A DNA stretch of 64,000 nt from Micromonospora luteifusca (lineage in GTDB: Bacteria; Actinomycetota; Actinomycetes; Mycobacteriales; Micromonosporaceae). A model generated the notes under the pieces. The model ran no database searches. It worked only from the letters and a program-made list of their open reading frames with translations, and was not told where the DNA came from. The translations under genes and the position numbers were made by a program. Each line of letters opens with the position of its first letter. Position 1 is the stretch's first letter. Below are positions 37,917 to 45,848 of this stretch, piece after piece. Location of the stretch: contig NZ_JAFBBP010000001.1 of assembly GCF_016907275.1 (NCBI RefSeq), positions 6,624,001-6,688,000 on the forward strand, read 5' to 3'.

Positions 37917-38546
37917 TTATTCGCGGCCGAGCCAGGTGGCGACGCACGCCTCGTTGCCCTCGGCGTCGGCCAGGACCCACCACATGGGGGCGTGCGCGTC
38001 GGAGACCAGGTGGCCGCCGGCGGCCAGGGCGGCGGCGATGCGAGCCTCTGCCTGGTCGTGTGGGACAGCTATGTCGAGGTGCATGCGGTTGCGCTGGGGG
38101 CGCGCCTCGTCCATCGGTTGCAACCCGAAGCCCGGGCCGCGCCGCGACGGGTCGAACAGGTAGTCGTCGCCAATCTGCCGATAGCCGAGCAGCGCCTGCC
38201 AGAACGGCAGCACGTCCGCGCCGGCGAGTGCGTCGAGGGTGACGTTGATGAGTTGGACGGCGGTCGGGTCGGCGGGGATGCCCAGATCCTTGGCGGCGGC
38301 CGAGATGCGCCGGGCCAACGAGATGTCGCGCCGATTCAGGCTCACCGTGACGCCGGTGCCGCGCAGGTCGAGGTTGAGGTACTGCTGCTGGGCCTCGTCG
38401 GCGAGCCGGCCGATCTCATCGACGAGCGCGATGCCCTTGGACAGCGAGCCGGTCGGGAAGTAGGCCGAGACCAGGTGGTAGAGGGAGCGCCAGTCCTCGA
38501 CACCGTCGGCCGCGTGGAACTGCGCGGCCGTGATCTGCGCAGTCAT
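37917..38546 (-). CDS. PCD-like plus VOC (glyoxalase-like) fusion protein
   Basis: A 209-residue protein. Residues 1-95 (FHAADGVEDWRSLYHLVSAY, NLDLRGTGVTVSLNRRDISL) resemble pterin-4a-carbinolamine dehydratase-like domains. Residues 105-209 form a VOC half-repeat pair (FWQALLGYRQIGDDYLFDPS; RMHLDIAVPHDQAEARI; WVLADAEGNEACVATW). This fusion is common in actinobacteria and usually annotated as VOC family; its substrate is unknown. ATG 38546 is chosen; its ribosome site is weak. Confidence 0.75.
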   Translation of the reverse strand: MTAQITAAQFHAADGVEDWRSLYHLVSAYFPTGSLSKGIALVDEIGRLADEAQQQYLNLDLRGTGVTVSLNRRDISLARRISAAAKDLGIPADPTAVQLINVTLDALAGADVLPFWQALLGYRQIGDDYLFDPSRRGPGFGLQPMDEARPQRNRMHLDIAVPHDQAEARIAAALAAGGHLVSDAHAPMWWVLADAEGNEACVATWLGRE

Positions 38547-38583
38547 GTCAGGGAACCTAACATCGGCCGGCGCGACGGCCTCC

Positions 38584-38670
38584 TGGGCGGCGGTTGCCAG
38601 CTGAGCATCGGGGCGTGTACCTGGTCGATGCCGCGCGGGCGTACCTGCACGTTGGCGACCTGCGGGAGTC
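38584..38670 (+). pseudogene. Decayed copy 4: internal XRE gene fragment
   Basis: About 85 bases align with 32345-32431 of the intact XRE gene and in one frame encode RGVYLVDAARAYLHVGDLRE, against RGAYLVDAARAYLQVGDLRG in the intact protein. Similarity ends abruptly on both sides. It is therefore a fragment upstream of the sequence seen in copies 2 and 3. Confidence 0.75.
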
Positions 38671-38688
38671 ACGTCGCCAGAGAGGTGG

Positions 38689-39078
38689 TCACCGAGGTGA
38701 CGTTCGGGCCCGACGTCGGGTGAGCGCGTCGTGGAGGTCGAAGACGACGAGCGCGAGCGGCACGAAGCACCACAGCTGAAGCACGGTGTAGCGGCGCAGT
38801 TCGCGGCCGATGTCGACGCCAGCCAACTCGGCGTCGAGGGCGCCGGGCCGCATCAGCTTGATCGCGTACACCGACAGCGGAGCGTAGTTGAGACCCGCGC
38901 CGATGAACCACAGGCCGATTGCTCGGCCGCCGAGGCCGCTCGATGACGCCAGCAGCCAGATGCCCAACGTCACCATGGCAGCCACGCCGACGAGGAACTC
39001 GGCCAGGATGATGAGCCGTCGGCGACGGGTTCCTCGGCTGCCGTACATGTCGACGGCCGCCAATCGACGAACGTTCAT
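38689..39078 (-). CDS. Membrane protein, 129 aa
   Basis: A small protein with three or four hydrophobic segments (LIILAEFLVGVAAMVTLGIW; AIGLWFIGAGLNYAPLSVYA; TVLQLWCFVPLALVVFDLHD) and a basic N-terminus (RRLAAVDMYGSRGTRRRRL). No family is recognised. ATG 39078 is the first codon consistent with the N-terminal basic segment. It follows the beta-lactamase-like gene by 43 bases in the same direction and may be co-transcribed. Confidence 0.6.
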   Translation of the reverse strand: MNVRRLAAVDMYGSRGTRRRRLIILAEFLVGVAAMVTLGIWLLASSSGLGGRAIGLWFIGAGLNYAPLSVYAIKLMRPGALDAELAGVDIGRELRRYTVLQLWCFVPLALVVFDLHDALTRRRARTSPR

Positions 39079-39121
39079 GAGGCGATGATGCCACCGGACG
39101 GCATCGTTCGCGCCCCGCTGG

Positions 39122-39940
39122 TCAGAGCCTGGCGACGACGACCTTGGTGGCCTGGGCGATGAGGGCGTCGTCGGCGGTGGCGTCCTTCTTGTCGCGGGTG
39201 GACAGCACGGCGAGGACGATCGGGGCGCGGTCGGGCGGCCAGATGACGGCGATGTCGTTGCGGGTGCCGTACCCTCCGGTCCCGGTCTTGTCCCCGACGA
39301 CCCAGCCGGCGGGCACCCCGGCGCGGACCAGCGTCGCGCCGGTGGTGTTGCCTCGCAGCCAACCGCCCAGAAGGTCGCGGTCCGCGGCCTCCAGGGCGTC
39401 CCCGACGGTGTACGCCCGCAGGTCGGTCGCCAGCGCCCGCGCGGTGCTGGTGTCCCGCTTGTCGCCCGGCGCCGCCTCGTTGAGCGCGGTCTCGTAGCGG
39501 GCGGGGTCGGTGACCGTGTCACCGACCTCGCGCAGTCTCGTCTCGAACCCCTGCGGCCCGCCGAGGGGACGCAGCAGCAGGTTGCCGGCCGTGTTGTCGC
39601 TGTAGCGCACCGCGGCGTCGGCGAGGGCACGAAGGCTCATGCCCCTGGCGACGTGCTTCTCGGTGATCGGTGAGTGCGGCACCAGGTCCTGCGCCGAGTA
39701 CCGCACCACCCGATCCAGCTCGGCGTCCGTGGTGTCGTCCAGCACCTCGGCGGCGCCCAACGCCTTCCAGGTCGAGGCGTACGCGAACCGTTCGTCGGCT
39801 CGGTACTCCACGGTGCGGCCAGTGCCCGTGTCGACGGCGTAGATTCCCAGCCGCGCCTCGAAGGTCTTCTCCAGCCGCTGGAACTCCTGCTGGTCGGCCG
39901 GCGACGGGGAGACCGTCACCTCGGCGTTCGGCGTCCGCAC
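39122..39940 (-). CDS. Class A beta-lactamase without signal peptide
   Basis: A 272-residue serine beta-lactamase domain with all catalytic elements: S56-T-W-K59, S114-D-N116, E150-TAL-N154 and K218-T-G220. Length equals a mature enzyme. These enzymes act outside the membrane, but no signal peptide precedes GTG 39940. Read upstream in frame, the codons give [12 protein letters not shown] right after a TGA, which looks like the lipobox end of a lost lipoprotein signal; that TGA is also the stop of the adjoining reductase-like gene. The gene may therefore be a 5'-truncated, non-exported relic or be expressed from an unsuspected start. Confidence 0.8.
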   Translation of the reverse strand: MRTPNAEVTVSPSPADQQEFQRLEKTFEARLGIYAVDTGTGRTVEYRADERFAYASTWKALGAAEVLDDTTDAELDRVVRYSAQDLVPHSPITEKHVARGMSLRALADAAVRYSDNTAGNLLLRPLGGPQGFETRLREVGDTVTDPARYETALNEAAPGDKRDTSTARALATDLRAYTVGDALEAADRDLLGGWLRGNTTGATLVRAGVPAGWVVGDKTGTGGYGTRNDIAVIWPPDRAPIVLAVLSTRDKKDATADDALIAQATKVVVARL

Positions 39941-39973
39941 CTCGGCGGGGTCTCCGGTGGTGGTGCACAGGCT

Positions 39974-40618
39974 TCAGTCGTCGCGCCCGGCACCGCGATC
40001 GGGTGCGGCCATGTCGCCCGTCGCGGGCGTGCCCCCGGCGAGCCCGTAGCGCAGGTACACGGTGCCCTTCGAGCTGGCTACCGGCGGTTCGAGGAGTGTG
40101 AGGTTCGTGGGCACCGCACCGCCGTCGAACACCTTCTTGCCGACGCCGAGCACGATCGGGTGCAGCCACAGGTCGAGCCGGTCGAAGAGCTTCTCGCGCA
40201 GGAGGGTCTGCACCAGGTTGAGGCTGCCGACGACCTTGATGTGCTCGTGCCGGTCCCGGATCTCGCGCACCGCGCCGGCCAGATCCGGGCCGAGCTGGGT
40301 GGACCCGGCCCACGAGAGGTCGGGGTTGCCGCCGGACGCCACGTACTTCGGGATGCTGTTGAAGAGCGTGGCGATCTCGTTGTCCTCGCCGCCCTCCTGG
40401 TGCGGCCAGTAGGCGGCGAAGATGTCGTATGTGCGCCGGCCGAGCAGGAGGGCGTCCGTGCCCTCGTACGCGGCGCGAACCTGCGACCCGGCGACCTCGT
40501 CCAGCAGGGGCGCCTGCCAGCCGCCGAACGGGAACCCCGCCGGGTCCTCGTCGGGGCCGCCGGGCGCCTGCCCGACGAGGTCGAGGGTCGCGAACAGTTC
40601 GATGTGGATGAGGCCCAT
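39974..40618 (-). CDS. RibD C-terminal/dihydrofolate-reductase-family protein
   Basis: A 214-residue DHFR-fold protein of the RibD C-terminal type. It has LLGRRTYDIFAAYWP, a nucleotide-binding IKVVGSLNLVQTLL, and LWLHPIVLGVGKKVFDGG, all standard for the large actinobacterial family of presumed reductases of unknown substrate. The C-terminus (after VYLRYGL) is extended by about 20 low-complexity residues. Its TGA lies in the same frame as the following beta-lactamase, 12 codons before that gene's start. Confidence 0.82.
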   Translation of the reverse strand: MGLIHIELFATLDLVGQAPGGPDEDPAGFPFGGWQAPLLDEVAGSQVRAAYEGTDALLLGRRTYDIFAAYWPHQEGGEDNEIATLFNSIPKYVASGGNPDLSWAGSTQLGPDLAGAVREIRDRHEHIKVVGSLNLVQTLLREKLFDRLDLWLHPIVLGVGKKVFDGGAVPTNLTLLEPPVASSKGTVYLRYGLAGGTPATGDMAAPDRGAGRDD

Positions 40619-40722
40619 GCTCTACTCCCGGTGAGTTGGTCGTCTCGGTCGGGAGAGTAGACCGGTGAGCGCCGGCAGGCTCAGCGCCGCGACGGCTCAG
40701 TCGGAAATTCGCGCTGAGCGGA

Positions 40723-41442
40723 TCACCCGGTGCGGTCGGGCACCGCGCAGCCGTCCGGGGCGCACATGCCCTCGGCGGCACCGACAACCGGCAGCGGCTG
40801 CGGCGTCGGGTGGCTCTCGTCCCACGCCTTGCTGATGACCGCGAGCAGGTCGTCGAGGCCGATCGCCCCGGGCACGGCGAAGCGGCCGTCGAACACGAGG
40901 AACGGCGCGCCACGGGCCCCGAGACGCTGCGCCTCGCGCTGGTCGGCTGCGACGCGAGCCCGGTAGCGGCGGCTTCGCAGGGCCTCGGCGGCCCCGGCGC
41001 GGTCCAGGCCCACCTCGGCGGCGAAATCGATGACCTCGTCGGCGGTCCACAGCTTGCGGGCCTGCCCGAAGTGCGCCCGGAACATCGCCGTCCAGATCTC
41101 GTTGCCGCGGCCCTGGTCGGTCGCGTAGGCGAGCAGCTCATGGGCGAAATCCGTCGGCCCGAGCGTGCGGTCGACCGCGTGGTAGGGCGTCAGGCCCTCC
41201 GCCTCGGCGGCCCGCTCGATCGGCCGTAGCACCTGGTCGACCGTCGTCGCGGGAGCCCCGGCCATCGTGATCAATTCCCGTTGACTGACACCCGCGCGGG
41301 GCAGGTCGGGGTGTAGTTGGAACGACCGGTGGATCACCTGCACCTGATCGCCGTACGGGAACCGGTCCAGGGCCTGGTGGAGCCGGTGGTCCATCAGCCC
41401 GCAGTACGGGCAGACGATGTCCGACCAGAACTCGATCTTCAT
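40723..41442 (-). CDS. DsbA-family (FrnE-like) thioredoxin-fold oxidoreductase
   Basis: A 239-residue cytoplasmic DsbA/FrnE-like protein. The N-terminus MKIEFWSDIVCPYCGLMDHR carries the C11-P-Y-C14 redox pair. An all-helical insertion (about 60-150) and the cis-Pro region GARGAPFLVFDGRFAVPGA follow. A Cys-x4-Cys pair near the C-terminus (MCAPDGCA) is an extra possible redox or metal site. It is divergent from an HxlR regulator, which probably controls it. Starts at ATG 41442 after GAGGAG. Confidence 0.87.
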   Translation of the reverse strand: MKIEFWSDIVCPYCGLMDHRLHQALDRFPYGDQVQVIHRSFQLHPDLPRAGVSQRELITMAGAPATTVDQVLRPIERAAEAEGLTPYHAVDRTLGPTDFAHELLAYATDQGRGNEIWTAMFRAHFGQARKLWTADEVIDFAAEVGLDRAGAAEALRSRRYRARVAADQREAQRLGARGAPFLVFDGRFAVPGAIGLDDLLAVISKAWDESHPTPQPLPVVGAAEGMCAPDGCAVPDRTG

Positions 41443-41558
41443 GGCACTCCTCCTCGATTCTCACTTCTTGTTCGTAGCGCCATCATGCATCAGAATCGGA
41501 GGGCCACAAAAGGTACATTCATGTGCGTGGCAAGGGGCTGGCGAGAGGGGCGGCGAGG

Positions 41559-41990
41559 ATGGGTGCAGGGGATCTTCGACGGCGACGCACCAACGTCCGG
41601 GCGAACGTCCGGGCCGCTCCGGGGCCCTGCGCGCACTGGAACGACGAGGACGCCGACTTCATCCGCGAGGTGCTGGACCTCGTCGGCGACAAGTGGAGCG
41701 TCCTGATCATCGGCACGCTCGCCGACGGCCCCGTCCGCTACTCGAACCTGGGCGACGCGATCCCCGGCATCTCCCAGCGCATGCTCACGCTGACCCTGAA
41801 GCACCTGCAACGCACCGGCCTCGTCACCCGGACGTCCTACCCCGAAGTCCCGCCCCGGGTCGAGTACGCCCTCACCGAACTGGGCACGTCACTGCTCTCC
41901 ACCGTCCTGGCCCTGGCGGCGTGGTCCGCCGACCATCACGCCGAGATCCGCCGCCACCAGGCGACGTACGACGACCGCGCCGCACCGTAG
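41559..41990 (+). CDS. HxlR-family transcriptional regulator
   Basis: A winged-helix protein of about 143 residues. The N-terminal cysteine in PGPCAHWNDEDADF is the residue that acts as redox or electrophile sensor in several HxlR proteins. The HTH is VGDKWSVLIIGTLADGPVRY / ISQRMLTLTLKHLQRTGL and the wing is PEVPPRVEYALTELG. ATG 41559 is favoured by the purine-rich leader; GTG 41523 is possible. Divergent arrangement with the DsbA-like gene suggests local redox-responsive control. Confidence 0.85.
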   Translation: MGAGDLRRRRTNVRANVRAAPGPCAHWNDEDADFIREVLDLVGDKWSVLIIGTLADGPVRYSNLGDAIPGISQRMLTLTLKHLQRTGLVTRTSYPEVPPRVEYALTELGTSLLSTVLALAAWSADHHAEIRRHQATYDDRAAP

Positions 41991-42188
41991 GAGCCGGACT
42001 GCCGCCGCGGCCCGTGCTGGGACCTGATGTGCGCCGAGCCTGCGCCATGCAACACCGCACCCCTCTCCGCCTGATCCACACCATGTCGCCGAGGTTGGGG
42101 TTTCGAGGCGGCTCGGATACCGCCAGGTCGGCGAAATGGAGTGGATCACGCCGTGGAAGGGGTGGATTACGCCGGCCGTTGACGCGCC

Positions 42189-43340
42189 TCAGCCGCTGAC
42201 CCGGGCGGCCTGTTTGACGCCACGGGGGATCCAGGACGGGGCTCCGCCGTCGAGGTTGCGCTCCTTCTCGATGAACGCCAGGTTGTGGTAAAAGTGCAGC
42301 CCACCGATGTCCGGGTCGGTCGAGGCGGGTGCCCGGCCCACGATGTCCTCGTGGTGCAGGCCGTCGATCAGCGTCTTGAGGAACCCCAGGCTCGTGGCCG
42401 GGTCGGTGTAGGTGCTGGCCCGTCCGCCGAAGAACGGCCAGTACGACGTCTGAAGGTCCTCCATGACGTACAGGCCGCCGTCGCGCAGGTGCGGGAAGAG
42501 GTACGCGAAGGAGGCGAGCAGGTGCGGGCTGACGTGGCTGCCGTCGTCGATCACGATGTCCGGCCTTCCCGTCACCTCCAGCACCCGGGCCAGGTCGGCG
42601 GGGGACGACTGGTCGCCCTGCAGGACAGTGACCCGTCCGGTGCTCAGGTGCGACTTGTCGACGATGTCGAGGCCGTAGACGAGGGCGCGGGGAAAGTAGC
42701 GCCGCCAGACCTCCAGTGACGCGCCGCCGCGCCCCTGGTCGCCGAACCCGCCCACGCCGATCTCCAGGATGGTGAGGGGCTGGTCGCGCAGGTGGTCGAA
42801 GTGCTGCTCGTACCGGCGCGGGTAGGTGTGATGACCCCACTTGTCCGAGCCGTAGCGGACGCAGAGCTCGGCCAGGCCGATGGCGTACGGCCGGTCCAGG
42901 GCGTCCACGAGTCGACGGACCACGTCGTAGGTGGGCAGTGGCCGGTCGAACGCGGTCGGGTCTTCGAGGTGCCCCCAGCGGATCACCCGGCTGGCACTGC
43001 TCTGCGTGCCGCGGGGCCCGAACAGACTGCGGATCACCTCGGTGAGGTCCTGGGTCACTGTCACGTCGGGCGCGACGCTCGGCTCGTCCCCGTGCCGGTG
43101 CGGACGGCTGGTGACCCCCGCGGGTCCGGTTTCGACGCCGTACCGGATGGTGGTGGTGCCGTGGCGGAGGCAGAGGTGGACGGTGGCCTCGGGTCCCGGC
43201 GGCAGGTCCGCCCGATGCAGCAGCTCGCCGATCGCCATCGCGGCGACGGCTTCCGCCCCGAGGTCGCCGATCGTGGCGGTGATGCCGTCGGCGGTGCCGC
43301 CGGCCGCGGAGATGAGCCTGCCGATTCCGTGACGCTGCAC
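42189..43340 (-). CDS. MycE-like class I methyltransferase
   Basis: A 383-residue protein that follows the two-domain plan of the macrolide sugar O-methyltransferase MycE. An N-terminal alpha/beta domain (about 1-130) precedes the catalytic domain with CVRYGSDKWGHHTYPRRYEQ, SAM motif ILEIGVGGFGDQGRGGASL, metal-site-like DIVIDDGSHVSPH and GLYVMEDLQTSYWPFFGG. It probably methylates a sugar or other hydroxyl on a secondary metabolite. GTG 43340 follows a GGAGG. No macrolide genes are in the window, so the substrate is open. Confidence 0.8.
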   Translation of the reverse strand: MQRHGIGRLISAAGGTADGITATIGDLGAEAVAAMAIGELLHRADLPPGPEATVHLCLRHGTTTIRYGVETGPAGVTSRPHRHGDEPSVAPDVTVTQDLTEVIRSLFGPRGTQSSASRVIRWGHLEDPTAFDRPLPTYDVVRRLVDALDRPYAIGLAELCVRYGSDKWGHHTYPRRYEQHFDHLRDQPLTILEIGVGGFGDQGRGGASLEVWRRYFPRALVYGLDIVDKSHLSTGRVTVLQGDQSSPADLARVLEVTGRPDIVIDDGSHVSPHLLASFAYLFPHLRDGGLYVMEDLQTSYWPFFGGRASTYTDPATSLGFLKTLIDGLHHEDIVGRAPASTDPDIGGLHFYHNLAFIEKERNLDGGAPSWIPRGVKQAARVSG

Positions 43341-43432
43341 CGTGTCCTCCGTGCGTGAGATGGGGTTGCCGGTCCGGGGTGCCTCGACGTCGCGGTGGCA
43401 CCGCTGTGGGGGAGGGGTGTCGTGCCCGTCGT

Positions 43433-43732
43433 TCAGGCGGCGGCCTTCGCGAGGTCCTCGGTCGTCGCCTTGATGCCCCGCAGGAGGGTCAGGACGGCCT
43501 GGGCGGACGGCAGCATCAGGGCGCCCGAGCGGGTGATCGTCGCACCGGACGAGGTGCGGATGAAGAGTTTGGTGCCGAGCGTCGTCTCCAGGCACTTGAT
43601 CTGGTAGCTCACCGCCGGCTGCGAGTAACCGAGCGCCTTCGCGGCGAGGTCCATGCGGCCGTGCTCGGCCACCGCGACAAACGCTTGCAGTTCACGCTCG
43701 TTCACTTCGACCCCCGTCTGTTCGACTGTCAT
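43433..43732 (-). CDS. Minimal LysR-type DNA-binding protein, 99 aa
   Basis: Only the LysR winged-helix domain is present (RELQAFVAVAEHGRMDLAAK, YSQPAVSYQIKCLETTLGTK, LFIRTSSGATITRSG), ending in a short helix. A normal LysR protein is about 300 residues with an inducer-binding domain; none follows here. It may be a genuine stand-alone domain or a truncation. It lies directly upstream of the MycE-like gene in the same direction. ATG 43732 or GTG 43705 may be the start. Confidence 0.7.
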   Translation of the reverse strand: MTVEQTGVEVNERELQAFVAVAEHGRMDLAAKALGYSQPAVSYQIKCLETTLGTKLFIRTSSGATITRSGALMLPSAQAVLTLLRGIKATTEDLAKAAA

Positions 43733-44010
43733 CAGTTGACTGTTGTCATCGAAGACCTGTCATCAGAGTAATAACGGGTCTGGTTGTCGTCAAGACCGCC
43801 GGGGGGCGTCTGTCAAGCCTCTGACCAGGAGGGTAGTTTCACAGGGGACTTCCAGGATGCGTTCAGCAAGCGGTCACCACCGTGTAGTCATCGTTGATGA
43901 CTGCGGATCGGTCGACGGGTGCCACGGCGGTCATCAGTTCCTCAACGGCATCCACAAAGATTTCGAAGCAGGCTGCCCTTCGCGGCGAGCGGGCCAGTAG
44001 AAAATGAGGC

Positions 44011-44220
44011 ATGACGACGCACTCAGCCTCCCGCCCCGATGTCAACCGACTCGTCCGCCTGGTGCTGCCGATGATCGTCCTGGTCGCACCGGTGGCTGCT
44101 CTCGCCATCGGCGCGGTGAGCGCCGACGAACTCCTGGCGGGCCTGCCGCTGGCCGTCGCCGGCCCGGAGGAGACGGCCCCCCAGCCCGCATCCGTTGCCC
44201 TCGAAGACTGGCCGTGGTGA
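44011..44220 (+). CDS. Small exported or membrane peptide, 69 aa
   Basis: Starts at ATG 44011 with a GAGG ribosome site. The N-terminus is hydrophilic (MTTHSASRPDVNRLVR), then a strong hydrophobic stretch (LVLPMIVLVAPVAALAIGAV) ends in A-x-A-like residues and a polar tail ending VALEDWPW. Two perfect hairpins follow the stop, which supports a separate transcript. It faces an XRE-TPR regulator, so a secreted signal peptide is a possible but unproven reading. No family recognised. Confidence 0.5.
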   Translation: MTTHSASRPDVNRLVRLVLPMIVLVAPVAALAIGAVSADELLAGLPLAVAGPEETAPQPASVALEDWPW

Positions 44221-44248
44221 CCGGTCGACCACACATGACAGCAGGAAT

Positions 44249-44278
44249 CCGGTCGCGGCGGCGAGGGACCGCGACCGG
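44249..44278 (+). terminator. Hairpin after the small peptide gene
   Basis: CCGGTCGCGG and CCGCGACCGG are perfect 10-bp arms with a 10-base loop, 28 bases after the stop at 44220. Confidence 0.6.
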
Positions 44279-44287
44279 ACCACCAAA

Positions 44288-44331
44288 CGAGAAAGTCCTC
44301 CGCAGCCATCCGGCGGCGGAGGACTTTCTCG
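44288..44331. terminator. Bidirectional terminator between convergent genes
   Basis: Perfect 16-bp arms CGAGAAAGTCCTCCGC and GCGGAGGACTTTCTCG with a 12-base loop. It separates the plus-strand small peptide gene from the minus-strand XRE-TPR gene and can serve both. Confidence 0.8.
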
Positions 44332-44371
44332 TGCGCGGTGTCTCCGGTCGGTTCAACGACCGCCGGCACCA

Positions 44372-45643
44372 CTAGCTGGCGTCGTTGATCTCGCGCCAGA
44401 TCTGGCTCGCCCGCTGGTACGCCGCCGCCGCCTCGGCCAGTTGGGCGGCACGACGCAGCGAGCCCACCGCCTCCTCCACCCGGCCACACCGGCGTTGTGC
44501 GCGGCCGACGGCCAGGACGAAGCGCACCCGTTCGATCCCGGGCAGGTCGGTCTCGTCGACGGTGGTGGCGATCTCCAGAGCGCGCTCGGGGTCGCCGGTG
44601 GCCAGCGCGTAGCGGACCTCGAGGCTCGCGGCGGCCGAGGGGGAGGCCGCGCTCTTGGCGGCGGCCATCGCCGCACGGGCCGCCAGCATGTGTGACGTGA
44701 TCTCCGGAAGGCCCGCCTCGGCGTCCATCAGGGCCGATGCGGCGGCCGCCGCGAAGCGGGCCCAGTCGCGCAGGGACGTGGCCGGGTTCGCCAACATCTC
44801 CCGGGCGGCGCGCAGATGCTCCAGCGACCGTTGGATCTCCCCGTTGCGGGCGAGGGCGATGCTGGCGACCCAGTGCGCCCGCCCACAGATCGAGGGAATG
44901 TCCAGCTTGTCGGCCATCGCCAACATGCGGTCCACGATCCGAGGCACCTCGGCGCCCCCACCGGCGTCGCTGAGCACCGAGATGTGCACGGCGTGCAGCC
45001 GGATGTGCTCGGCGCCATGGACGAACCCGGTCTGGGCGATCTCCTGATCCGCCAGCTCGATCTGGGTGAACGCCTCGGCCAGCCGGCCCACGTCGCGGGC
45101 CGCGCCGCTCAGCGCGATCCTCGTGCGCACCAGCGCCTCCGGTACGCCGGTCGCCGCCGCCGCGTCGACCAGCTCGGTGAGCAGGGTGTAGCGGGCGGCG
45201 CGGTCGTTGCGTTGCTCCAGCAGTCGTTCCAGGGCCAGCCCACGACTGACCACCGCCAACGTCCGGTTCTCCCGTCGGGCGGCCTGGTAGGCCTCGGTCA
45301 GCTCCCGCTCGGCCCGGTCCAGGTCGCCCTGGTCGAGGGCACTGCTGGTGATCAGCTTCCGGGCCAGCTCGGACTCGGCGGACCGGGACTCCGGGGACGG
45401 CTCCTCCGGGGACGGCCCGGCGACCGTCTCGGCGTCGGTGGCGAGAGCCTGCATCGGTACGCCGAGAACCTCGGCCAGGTGCATCACGACATCGAGCGTC
45501 GGCACCCGCGCCCCGGATTCGAGCAGCGAGATGTAGGACTGGTTGACCACACCGACGGCCAGGTCCCGTTGGGACATCCCACGGTCGGTTCGTAGTCGGC
45601 GTAGCCGTTGCCCGAATTCAGGCTGAACAATCTGAGTGGCCAT
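44372..45643 (-). CDS. XRE-TPR regulator
   Basis: A 423-residue regulator. The HTH covers residues about 10-65 (FGQRLRRLRTDRGMSQRDLA, NQSYISLLESGARVPTLDVV). The rest is a TPR-like superhelix from about residue 95 (DQGDLDRAERELTEAYQAAR, LERLLEQRNDRAARYTLLTE, GEIQRSLEHLRAAREML) that could bind a peptide or small ligand. ATG 45643 is chosen because the HTH follows closely. Confidence 0.85.
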   Translation of the reverse strand: MATQIVQPEFGQRLRRLRTDRGMSQRDLAVGVVNQSYISLLESGARVPTLDVVMHLAEVLGVPMQALATDAETVAGPSPEEPSPESRSAESELARKLITSSALDQGDLDRAERELTEAYQAARRENRTLAVVSRGLALERLLEQRNDRAARYTLLTELVDAAAATGVPEALVRTRIALSGAARDVGRLAEAFTQIELADQEIAQTGFVHGAEHIRLHAVHISVLSDAGGGAEVPRIVDRMLAMADKLDIPSICGRAHWVASIALARNGEIQRSLEHLRAAREMLANPATSLRDWARFAAAAASALMDAEAGLPEITSHMLAARAAMAAAKSAASPSAAASLEVRYALATGDPERALEIATTVDETDLPGIERVRFVLAVGRAQRRCGRVEEAVGSLRRAAQLAEAAAAYQRASQIWREINDAS

Positions 45644-45848
45644 GCGACTGACTTCAAGACCTTCCGCTTCTGTCTCGGCGCGGCCCGCCCCCCGTCGGGC
45701 ACGTGCACGGTGTGCCACCGGCCGAGTTCCTGGTTGGTGTGACCGATTATCAACACCCGCGCTGTCGGGGCTCGGACCGACCCGCGGGACGCGCACCCCG
45801 ACCGGTGCCGTGGGGCCCGCAGGTGCGTGACGACTGGGCATCGGAAAC

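Noticed and set aside
39940..39976. TGA read-through or selenocysteine fusion of the DHFR-family protein and beta-lactamase
   Set aside because: The TGA is in frame between both genes, but there is no hairpin or other recoding signal that I can recognise; loss of the signal peptide by deletion is simpler.
43863..44489. A 208-residue minus-strand reading frame
   Set aside because: It overlaps the small peptide gene, two perfect terminators and the end of the XRE-TPR gene, and its sequence shows no domain.
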